This document shows positions 6,560-11,843 of a stretch of DNA of 11,843 bases, piece after piece. The number at the start of each line of letters is the position of its first letter. Position 1 is the first letter of the stretch. This DNA is from Actinomycetota bacterium. GTDB lineage: Bacteria > Actinomycetota > Actinomycetes > S36-B12. The notes below the pieces were generated by a model. It was not told where the DNA came from. It did not search any database and saw only the letters and a list, made by a program, of their open reading frames with translations. Both the position numbers and the translations under genes were made by a program. The stretch is taken from the NCBI GenBank assembly GCA_947472655.1, contig CANJCG010000045.1, positions 1-11,843 of the forward strand. The letters run 5' to 3'.

Positions 6560-7750
6560 TCAATCCTTGCGGGCTGATGGACCCGGCAGGGCAAGCATGC
6601 GGTCCAGCGCCACCTTGGCCCAATGGGAAGTGTCGGGATCCACCGTAATCTGGTTGACCAACACACCATCGGCTAGGGATTCCAGGGCCCACACGAGGTG
6701 CGGCAGGTCGATGCGATTCATGGTTGCGCAAAAACAGACAGAGTGATCCAAGAAGACGATTTCTCTATCGGGGAAGTCCTGAGCAAGTCGTTTTACCAGA
6801 TTGAGTTCAGTGCCAATCGCCCAAGCAGATCCTGGTGGACTTGCACTGATCGCAGCGATTATCGCTTCGGTTGAGCCGACCGCATCCGCTTCGGAAACGA
6901 CTTCGAAGGTGCATTCAGGATGAACGATGACTTGTACCCCTGGAACTCGCTCACGAACATCGCTAATTGCCTTGGTGGTGAATCGTGCATGAACTGAGCA
7001 GTGGCCCCGCCACAAAATCATTTTCGCGTTCTTGAGTTGCTCCACTGACAACCCGCCGCCTGGAAGCATTGGGTTGTACAGCACGCAGTCATCCAAGCTC
7101 AGGCCTAAGTCGAGAACGGCTGTGTTGCGACCAAGATGCTGATCAGGCAAAAACAGCACCTTTTCACCCTGCGCAAAAGCCCACTCCAAGCTTTGTTTTG
7201 CATTACTTGAAGTACATACGGTGCCCCCGTTGCGACCAGTAAAGGCTTTAATCGCAGCGGTTGAGTTCATATAGGTCACAGGCACAGTGCCCTCTGCAAC
7301 GCCCGCAGCCTTGAGTACATCCCAGCACGCTTCGACCTGATTGATGGCGGCCATGTCTGCCATTGAGCAGCCGGCGGCCATGTCGGGAAGGACAACTTGT
7401 TGATTGTCAGCAGTCAGGATGTCAGCGCTTTCGGCCATGAAGTGGACCCCGCAAAATACGATGTATTCGGCATTTGGGTGGGCGGCGGCCTGTTGAGCCA
7501 ATTTGAATGAGTCGCCCGTGACGTCAGCGAAGGCAATGACCTCATTGCGTTGGTAATGGTGGCCTAGAATAAAAACTCGATCGCCGAGTCGGGCCTTGGC
7601 CGCTTGAGCGCGAGCCACCAGGTCAGGGTCTGAGGCTGGCGGCAGCGAGCCTGGGCATTCCACCCCTTTTTCGCTGTCCGGATCGGCATCTTTGCCGAGC
7701 AAAAGGAGTGCCAATGGGGTTGGCTTGGGCTCCAGTCCTAGTTCGTTCAT
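6560..7750 (-). CDS. nadA: Quinolinate synthase NadA
   Basis: NadA condenses iminoaspartate with dihydroxyacetone phosphate to quinolinate, a step of de novo NAD synthesis, and needs an oxygen-sensitive 4Fe-4S cluster. The 396-residue protein shows ILGHHYQRNEVI (61-72), FCGVHFMAESAD (99-110), YMNSTAAIKA (160-169), LPDQHLGRNT (201-210) and HPECTFEV (277-284). Likely cluster ligands are Cys100, Cys251 (in WRGHCSVH) and Cys341 (in CFCATM, with Cys339 as alternative). Cysteine positions are from the sequence; their roles follow from the family. Length is slightly above the common 300-370 residues, with an N-terminal extension of about 40 residues. nadB and nadC are not in the window. The gene diverges from an A-type Fe-S carrier gene, a plausible source of its cluster. 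Confidence 0.97.
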   Translation of the reverse strand: MNELGLEPKPTPLALLLLGKDADPDSEKGVECPGSLPPASDPDLVARAQAAKARLGDRVFILGHHYQRNEVIAFADVTGDSFKLAQQAAAHPNAEYIVFCGVHFMAESADILTADNQQVVLPDMAAGCSMADMAAINQVEACWDVLKAAGVAEGTVPVTYMNSTAAIKAFTGRNGGTVCTSSNAKQSLEWAFAQGEKVLFLPDQHLGRNTAVLDLGLSLDDCVLYNPMLPGGGLSVEQLKNAKMILWRGHCSVHARFTTKAISDVRERVPGVQVIVHPECTFEVVSEADAVGSTEAIIAAISASPPGSAWAIGTELNLVKRLAQDFPDREIVFLDHSVCFCATMNRIDLPHLVWALESLADGVLVNQITVDPDTSHWAKVALDRMLALPGPSARKD

Positions 7751-7854
7751 CTACCTATTGTCCACATTGCGTACCAGAAATGGGAATGGGATGGGATATT
7801 AGATCGTTAGATATGACATAGACTCTGCTCACACCATCGATTGGAAGGACCGCC
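7751..7854. promoter_or_regulatory. Divergent control region between nadA and the Fe-S carrier gene
   Basis: This 104-base gap must hold promoters for both genes. Visible elements are a direct repeat TTAGAT (7799-7804 and 7807-7812, eight bases apart), a tandem GGGAAT-GGGAT-GGGAT (7782-7797), a -10-like TAGACT (7819-7824) for the plus strand, and a strong ribosome binding site GGAAGGA (about 7842-7848) before the ATG at 7855. On the minus side AGGTAG immediately precedes the nadA ATG. The TTAGAT repeat could be an operator; no regulator can be named. Confidence 0.4.
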
Positions 7855-8214
7855 ATGACTGCTGACGTCACAATCCAGGCGCCTACTGTTGACGGCATTG
7901 CGCTCACTGAGACCGCTGCCATCAAGGTTAAGGCTCTGCTTGATTCAGAAGGTCGCGATGACCTTGCCCTTCGCGTTGCTGTGCAGCCAGGTGGTTGCTC
8001 AGGACTGCGCTACCAGCTCTTCTTTGATGACCGCAAGCTTGACGGCGATGTCAACAAAGACTTCAACGGTGTTGGTGTGGTGACTGACCGGATGAGTGCT
8101 CCCTACCTCAACGGCGCAACCATCGACTTCGTGGACACAATCGAGAAGCAAGGCTTCACCATTGACAATCCAAATGCAGGCGGCTCGTGTGCTTGTGGAG
8201 ATTCATTCAGTTAA
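7855..8214 (+). CDS. erpA: A-type iron-sulfur cluster carrier (HesB/IscA/ErpA family)
   Basis: This 119-residue cytoplasmic protein should receive Fe-S clusters from the assembly machinery and hand them to target apoproteins. The three cluster-binding cysteines are present: Cys48 in QPGGCSGLRY, and Cys112 and Cys114 in GSCACGDSFS. The segments RDDLALRVAVQPGG, DRMSAPYLNGA and VDTIEKQGFTIDNPNA match, from memory, mycobacterial Rv2204c almost throughout, so family assignment is secure. Whether it is functionally ErpA or IscA is not decidable from sequence. A GGAAGGA ribosome binding site precedes the ATG and a strong terminator follows the stop. It diverges from nadA, whose product is an Fe-S enzyme. 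Confidence 0.95.
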   Translation: MTADVTIQAPTVDGIALTETAAIKVKALLDSEGRDDLALRVAVQPGGCSGLRYQLFFDDRKLDGDVNKDFNGVGVVTDRMSAPYLNGATIDFVDTIEKQGFTIDNPNAGGSCACGDSFS

Positions 8215-8232
8215 TCTCCAGTAAAAAGTATT

Positions 8233-8276
8233 AACCTTGAGGGGTCCGCGTTGTGCGGGCCCCTCAAGGTTTTTTT
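8233..8276 (+). terminator. Strong intrinsic terminator after the Fe-S carrier gene
   Basis: A 12-bp stem AACCTTGAGGGG (8233-8244) with CCCCTCAAGGTT (8260-8271) is extended inward by CCGC/GCGG. It is followed by a run of Ts (8270-8276). It starts 18 bases after the carrier-gene stop. The ribosome binding site of the next gene (AAGGAG, 8277-8282) begins directly after the T-run. Confidence 0.92.
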
Positions 8277-8287
8277 AAGGAGTGACC

Positions 8288-8962
8288 ATGGCTCGAAAGA
8301 AGATCGCACTCATTGCAATATCGGCGGCATTAGGTATTTCTGCCCTACTCGCACCATCGGCGATGGCCGCAAACTCAACGGCCGCCAAAATGTTGACGAA
8401 GTCGGAAGTGCCTTCGGTATTTGGTAAAGCCAAGAACTATGACTTCAACATCACAAATCCCGACAAGAACATCGTGCCATGCTCGGATTTTGCAGGTAAG
8501 GCGTTGTATTCGCAACGCGCGCCTTTGACTCAGTCGGTAGTGGATATTGAAACAAAAAACGGCAACGCCTACACCTCGGTGTCTGAACGAGTCTTCCAAT
8601 ACTCAAGCGCAAAGGCTGCCGCCGCTGCTTATACGACCCTCTTTAACGGTTCGAAGGCGTGCGCAGGAACAACATCTGGGCAAAATGGGACCGACACGTC
8701 ATCGAAGATTTCTGAGACTTACGTTGTGGGTTCCCAGCCAGGTGCGGAATTCCAGAACTTCTATGTGAGTAATCAGACCGTTTTCAGTAATCCGGATCCG
8801 AAGTATTCAGGAAAAACTTCGTCGTTCACATTGTATTCGCAGGCTGGCAACGCAGTAATTGCGACAACGGCGTATGTAAACCCGCAAGACAAGTTCACGC
8901 CGGCAGAGATCACCGCAGTTTCGGATCTCGGAGTTAACCTCAGCGGTAAGTGGGTTAAGTAA
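8288..8962 (+). CDS. Secreted protein of unknown function
   Basis: This 224-residue protein has a clear signal peptide: basic MARKK, a hydrophobic core, and a likely signal peptidase site after SAMA (about residue 27). The mature domain, about 195 residues, is rich in Ser, Thr and Ala. It has two cysteines (65 in IVPCSDF, 125 in SKACAGT) that could form one disulfide, and no membrane anchor. The opening AAKMLTKSEVPSVFG followed by a long beta-rich part is loosely like actinobacterial exported sensor or PknH-type extracellular domains, but I would not assign it. I chose ATG 8288 because AAGGAG lies five bases upstream; a GTG six bases earlier adds two residues and lacks that spacing. No promoter fits between the preceding terminator and the gene. 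Confidence 0.85.
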   Translation: MARKKIALIAISAALGISALLAPSAMAANSTAAKMLTKSEVPSVFGKAKNYDFNITNPDKNIVPCSDFAGKALYSQRAPLTQSVVDIETKNGNAYTSVSERVFQYSSAKAAAAAYTTLFNGSKACAGTTSGQNGTDTSSKISETYVVGSQPGAEFQNFYVSNQTVFSNPDPKYSGKTSSFTLYSQAGNAVIATTAYVNPQDKFTPAEITAVSDLGVNLSGKWVK

Positions 8963-8990
8963 AAGCGCACTCACGATCTGGGTAAAGCGA

Positions 8991-9016
8991 GTGGGGTGAT
9001 CATGAGATCGCCCCAC
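8991..9016. terminator. Hairpin between convergent genes, possible bidirectional terminator
   Basis: GTGGGGTGATC (8991-9001) pairs with GATCGCCCCAC (9006-9016) around an ATGA loop: eleven pairs with one G-U on the plus transcript and one mismatch on the minus transcript. It lies between the ends of the secreted-protein gene (plus) and the lipoprotein gene (minus). The following tract TTCTTAC is only weakly U-rich, so the termination role is probable rather than certain. Confidence 0.6.
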
Positions 9017-9029
9017 TTCTTACTTGAAG

Positions 9030-9434
9030 TTATTGCCGGACAACAGTGACGTAAAACGCCGTTGGTGGGTCTTCAGTTCGGATGAACTGAAGGCTCATGG
9101 AATTGTCTTGGACGAAACCGTTGAAAGATCCGCCAACTTCGGCAAGTGAAATCTGGCTGCCATCTGGCGAGAATGAACCCACCATCGCGGCTTCCAGCTT
9201 CTCGCCCTTATTGGTCCATCGCTCGATACCCCACAACAAGGGCCCTTCTTGGCGAGTAATTTCAATCGTGAGTGGTGATTCCTCAATGGCATTACTCACA
9301 CTGGGGAATCTATAGGTTCCGGACCAGATGCCTTTGAGGTCTATTGGGGCAGAGGATTCTTGCCCACCACACCCCGCAAGAGTCCCAGCTAGTAGGGCCA
9401 CAGTTACAAGTCCCAAGGAAATTCTCCGATGCAT
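9030..9434 (-). CDS. Small lipoprotein of unknown function
   Basis: This 134-residue protein starts with a lipoprotein signal: MHRR, a hydrophobic core, and lipobox LAGC with the lipidated Cys at 22. It should be anchored to the outer face of the membrane. The mature part opens IDLKGIWSGTYRF and later has LTIEITRQEGPLLWGIE and VGSFSPDGSQISLAEVGGSFNG. This is a strand-turn rhythm of the kind seen in small beta-barrel (lipocalin-like) domains, but I do not recognise a family. The frame stays open to 9662, but I chose the ATG at 9434 because the lipoprotein signal begins exactly there and upstream codons overlap adoK. It diverges from adoK with 40 bases between the starts. Confidence 0.82.
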   Translation of the reverse strand: MHRRISLGLVTVALLAGTLAGCGGQESSAPIDLKGIWSGTYRFPSVSNAIEESPLTIEITRQEGPLLWGIERWTNKGEKLEAAMVGSFSPDGSQISLAEVGGSFNGFVQDNSMSLQFIRTEDPPTAFYVTVVRQ

Positions 9435-9474
9435 GTGCAAAGTATGCCGAGATTCATGAGTAAAGTCCGCCAAC
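9435..9474. promoter_or_regulatory. 40-base divergent promoter region, lipoprotein gene and adoK
   Basis: Both genes must be promoted from, or through, this short gap. TAAAGT (9461-9466) is a -10-like hexamer eight bases before the adoK ATG. On the minus strand CATACT lies six bases before the lipoprotein ATG. Neither gene has a clear ribosome binding site, so both may be leaderless. No -35 consensus was seen. Confidence 0.3.
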
Positions 9475-10455
9475 ATGGCCATCCTTGTTACCGGATCAAT
9501 TGCTTCTGACCACCTGATGACATTTCCGGGAAAATTCACTGAATCCTTCGTCGCCGACAAGCTCGACAAGATTTCCGTTTCCTTTCTTGTCAATGAGCTT
9601 GAGGTGCGCAGGGGCGGCGTTGGTCCAAATATTGCCTTTGGCATGGGATGTCTTGGACTCAATCCGGTGCTCGTCGGCGCTGTCGGCGCCGATTTTGCGG
9701 AATATCAGGCTTGGCTCGAGCGTCATGGAGTGAACACTTCTGCCGTTCACGTATCGGAGCTTCATCACACAGCCCGCTTTATTTGCACGACGGATACGGA
9801 ACAAAATCAGATCGCATCTTTTTACCCAGGCGCGATGCAAGAAGCTGTGAACATTGAATTGAAGCCCATAGTTGATCGTGTCGGTGGCGCTGATGTCGTG
9901 TTGATTGGTGCAAATGATCCCGGTGCGATGGCTCGTCACACCGCAGAATGTCGCGACCGCGGGTATGACTTTGCTGCTGATCCAAGTCAGCAGTTAGCGT
10001 TCATGGACGGCAAAGATATTTCTCCATTGATTGAAGGTGCGAAGTATTTGTTCACAAATGAATATGAAGGTGCGCTCATCGAGCAAAAGTCCGGATTAAG
10101 CACAGCGGATATATCTGCGATAGTTCAGACTCGAGTAACAACCCTTGGTTCGCAAGGTGCGCGTATCGAGCGCAGAGGGCAATCCCCAGTATTTGTTGAT
10201 GTGTGTAAACCAGATCGCATCGCAGATCCGACAGGGGTGGGAGACGCATTTCGTTCCGGTTACCTCACCGGAATGGGCTGGGGCCTGAGTGATGAACGCG
10301 CGGCGCAAGTGGGTTCCCTCATGGCTACCTACGTTATTGAAACTGTTGGTACTCAAGAATATGTATTCACCCATAAGTCATTCCTGACGCGCTTGGCCCA
10401 GAATTATGGCGATGCGGCAGCTGCGGATGTCGCCACACACTTGGTAGTTACGTAG
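9475..10455 (+). CDS. adoK: Adenosine kinase, PfkB family (AdoK type)
   Basis: This kinase should phosphorylate adenosine to AMP with ATP in the cytoplasm (purine salvage). The 326-residue protein shows the PfkB layout: substrate-side TGSIASDHLM (6-15) with Asp12, the glycine pair in RRGGVGPNIAF (45-55), FICTTD and QIASFYPGAM, and the ATP/catalytic signature DPTGVGDAFRSG (251-262) with catalytic Asp257. Remembered mycobacterial AdoK (Rv2202c) shares these stretches closely and has its catalytic Asp at the same number, which favours adenosine over a sugar as substrate. Many databases would call it only a carbohydrate kinase. The aat gene follows after eight bases, so the two are likely co-transcribed. 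Confidence 0.9.
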   Translation: MAILVTGSIASDHLMTFPGKFTESFVADKLDKISVSFLVNELEVRRGGVGPNIAFGMGCLGLNPVLVGAVGADFAEYQAWLERHGVNTSAVHVSELHHTARFICTTDTEQNQIASFYPGAMQEAVNIELKPIVDRVGGADVVLIGANDPGAMARHTAECRDRGYDFAADPSQQLAFMDGKDISPLIEGAKYLFTNEYEGALIEQKSGLSTADISAIVQTRVTTLGSQGARIERRGQSPVFVDVCKPDRIADPTGVGDAFRSGYLTGMGWGLSDERAAQVGSLMATYVIETVGTQEYVFTHKSFLTRLAQNYGDAAAADVATHLVVT

Positions 10456-10463
10456 GGCTAGCA

Positions 10464-11117
10464 ATGCCAATTGATCCTGGTCCTTGTGATTGGAATCTTC
10501 CTGATCCGCGCTCTGGCGAGCCAGGGGAAGAAGTGCTGGCTATTGGTGCTGATCTCGATCCGGCAACAGTCCTGCAGGCCTATCGCACGGGATTATTTCC
10601 GATGCATGTGTCAACAGGTGAACTTGCCTGGTGGTCGCCAGATCCGCGGGGAGTGATTGAACTTGATGCGCTTCAGGTGTCCGCGTCGTTACGAAAGTCA
10701 TGTAATCGCTATCGCGTGTCTTTTGACAACGCATTCGAAGCAGTAATGCGCGGATGCGATGAAGATCGTGAAGACTCGTGGATCACCGAAGAATTTATTG
10801 CAACCTATTGTGCGCTGCATGAAATGGGTTGGGCTCATTCAATTGAAGTATGGGATAAAGAAGAGCTTGTTGGTGGACTGTATGGCATTGAAGTTGGTGG
10901 GTTGTTTGCTGGTGAATCAATGTTTCATCGAAAGCGGGACGCGTCTAAAGTTGCATTCGTTGCTCTGGTTGAAAAGTTAAAAACATGCGATGATGCTCGC
11001 CTTATAGATGTGCAATGGCAGACCGACCATCTTGCAACCTTGGGTGTGTCAAAGATTTCTCGCAGCGACTATCTCGACCGTCTCGCCTATGCGATTACTT
11101 TGCCTGCGTGTTTTTAA
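10464..11117 (+). CDS. aat: Leucyl/phenylalanyl-tRNA--protein transferase
   Basis: Aat transfers Leu or Phe from aminoacyl-tRNA to proteins with N-terminal Arg or Lys, marking them for ClpS/ClpAP-type degradation (N-degron pathway). The 217-residue protein carries the family motifs in order: LAIGADLDPATVLQAYRTG with LFPM (25-47), LAWWSPDPRGVIEL (54-67), GGLFAGESMFHR (144-155) and IDVQWQTDHLATLG (180-193). Length is in the usual 200-250 range. A weak AGGG lies before the ATG, eight bases after the adoK stop. The end is convergent with the TusA-like gene: the two TAA stops overlap within TTAA at 11114-11117. Confidence 0.95.
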   Translation: MPIDPGPCDWNLPDPRSGEPGEEVLAIGADLDPATVLQAYRTGLFPMHVSTGELAWWSPDPRGVIELDALQVSASLRKSCNRYRVSFDNAFEAVMRGCDEDREDSWITEEFIATYCALHEMGWAHSIEVWDKEELVGGLYGIEVGGLFAGESMFHRKRDASKVAFVALVEKLKTCDDARLIDVQWQTDHLATLGVSKISRSDYLDRLAYAITLPACF

Positions 11118-11368
11118 GCAGAAAATTGGACGAGATATCCGGTGCCGGGACCACCATCAGGAGGGTTCGTCTCGCCGACAAACTCTGCGCCTTTTAATCG
11201 GCACCAGGCCGGAATGTCGTATTGGGCCGCTGGATCGTCAGCTAAAACACCGACGACCTGCGCTGCTGCGGAGGTGTCCTTAAACCATTGGGTTTGCGCA
11301 CGAGCCAAAGCGATAACAGGAATCGGACACCGACGGCCGCGTTCGTCGAGCCAAAGGTCAACGTTCAT
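11114..11368 (-). CDS. TusA-family sulfur carrier protein
   Basis: This 84-residue protein fits the TusA/SirA/YedF fold. It has the sulfur-carrying motif RRCPIPV with Cys14, then an alpha-beta pattern including VVGVLADDPAAQYDIPAWCRLKG. Family members take persulfide sulfur from a cysteine desulfurase and pass it on for tRNA thiolation or cofactor synthesis. The gene overlaps the end of the cysteine desulfurase gene by four bases (ATGA), so donor and carrier should be made together. The downstream recipient of the sulfur cannot be read here. It is convergent with aat, with overlapping stop codons. Confidence 0.9.
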   Translation of the reverse strand: MNVDLWLDERGRRCPIPVIALARAQTQWFKDTSAAAQVVGVLADDPAAQYDIPAWCRLKGAEFVGETNPPDGGPGTGYLVQFSA

Positions 11369-11843
11369 CGACCAGCTTCAATTCTCAACAGGGCAACTGA
11401 TTCGGTGAAAGCTTCAATAAAGCCGTCCACGGTTGCTTGAGCACAACCAAAAGGCAGCGAGATCCGCACATTGCCACCGGTAAACGCACCGATTGCTACC
11501 AACACGTGACTTGCTCTATCGCTGTCAGCCACGCACGCTGATCCGCTTGCGACCGCAAAGCCGCGTCGGTCCAATTCGCTGATCAGCGCTTCTCCGCTGA
11601 CATAAAGCACTGAGCAATTGAGAATATGTGGCAGGCGATTCTTGGGATCGCCAGAAAAAACCACGTCAGGCACTTCGGCTTCAAGCCGAGATCTCAGATA
11701 CTCGGTTAAAGCAAATGCCTCTTCAGCTTGGGTTGAAACATCGGGGAGGAGAACTTCAAGTGCGGTAGCTGCCGCCACCAGGGCCGGCACATTTGCACTT
11801 GACCCAAGCCAACCTCCAGGGGAGGGGAGAGGCGCAGCCCAAG
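11365..11843 (-). CDS. Cysteine desulfurase (class V aminotransferase fold), C-terminal part, cut by window edge
   Basis: The last 158 residues are present; the N-terminal half with the PLP lysine lies beyond the right edge. The active-site cysteine loop is clear: ASGSACVADSDRASHVL, followed by the typical NVRISLPFG. It should remove sulfur from L-cysteine as a persulfide and give it to the coupled TusA-like protein. The segment GGWLGSSANVPALVAAATAL, near the visible N-terminal end, aligns with the usual GG...RSGTxNVPA region but lacks the Arg and Thr of RSGT. Either this is a divergent subfamily or the phosphate-binding contact is made differently. The reading frame stays open to the edge; a GTG at 11790 is internal, not the start. 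Confidence 0.9.
   Translation of the reverse strand, partial: WAAPLPSPGGWLGSSANVPALVAAATALEVLLPDVSTQAEEAFALTEYLRSRLEAEVPDVVFSGDPKNRLPHILNCSVLYVSGEALISELDRRGFAVASGSACVADSDRASHVLVAIGAFTGGNVRISLPFGCAQATVDGFIEAFTESVALLRIEAGR

Noticed and set aside
6543..6731. Open upstream extension of the DUF3043 frame
   Set aside because: It lies inside nadA, whose coding frame is certain; MFGKKQK at 6542 is a typical DUF3043 start.
9435..9662. Open upstream extension of the lipoprotein frame
   Set aside because: It overlaps adoK antisense, and the lipoprotein signal peptide begins exactly at 9434.
9496..9939. 147-codon minus-strand open frame inside adoK
   Set aside because: It is antisense to a confidently identified kinase and its translation has no recognisable domain or signal.
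1..11843. CRISPR array, insertion sequence, phage genes or tRNA/rRNA genes
   Set aside because: No regularly spaced repeats, transposase or integrase motifs, terminal inverted repeats or RNA-gene signatures were seen.

Overview
The window looks like ordinary chromosome of an actinobacterium (Actinomycetota) with a middling G+C content, roughly half by eye. The taxonomic call rests on four matches recalled from memory, not searched: an adenosine kinase closely resembling mycobacterial AdoK (Rv2202c), an A-type Fe-S carrier closely resembling Rv2204c, a DUF3043 membrane protein (Rv2206 type) and a protein of the actinobacterial SCO2322 type. No mobile element, CRISPR array, tRNA or rRNA was seen. 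Genes are tightly packed, with several 4-base start/stop overlaps and convergent genes that nearly touch.

Left part (1-4735, minus strand): a corrinoid-uptake operon behind a cobalamin riboswitch. Reading leftward, the order is: riboswitch aptamer (about 4699-4600); a secreted alpha/alpha-barrel repeat protein of the prenyltransferase/transcobalamin type; a membrane-anchored SCO2322-like protein; an ECF transporter T subunit; and a fused double ATPase (EcfA-EcfA') that runs off the left edge. The substrate-binding S subunit is not in the window and may lie just beyond the edge. The layout suggests that a secreted binder and an anchored partner capture cobalamin or a related corrinoid outside the membrane and pass it to an ECF transporter, with synthesis shut down when B12 is plentiful. 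This is the most interesting part of the window.

Middle (4736-7750): an aldo/keto reductase gene diverges from the riboswitch leader and is followed by a small conserved hypothetical gene. These converge on a minus-strand pair, nadA (quinolinate synthase) and a DUF3043 membrane protein.

Right part (7855-11843): an IscA/ErpA-type Fe-S carrier gene diverges from nadA and ends in a strong intrinsic terminator that directly abuts the ribosome binding site of a secreted protein of unknown function. Then come a small lipoprotein gene (minus), adenosine kinase and leucyl/phenylalanyl-tRNA-protein transferase (plus), and a minus-strand sulfur-relay pair, a cysteine desulfurase (cut by the right edge) and a TusA-like protein. 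Fe-S and sulfur metabolism recur: NadA needs a 4Fe-4S cluster, the A-type carrier delivers clusters, and the desulfurase/TusA pair mobilises sulfur.
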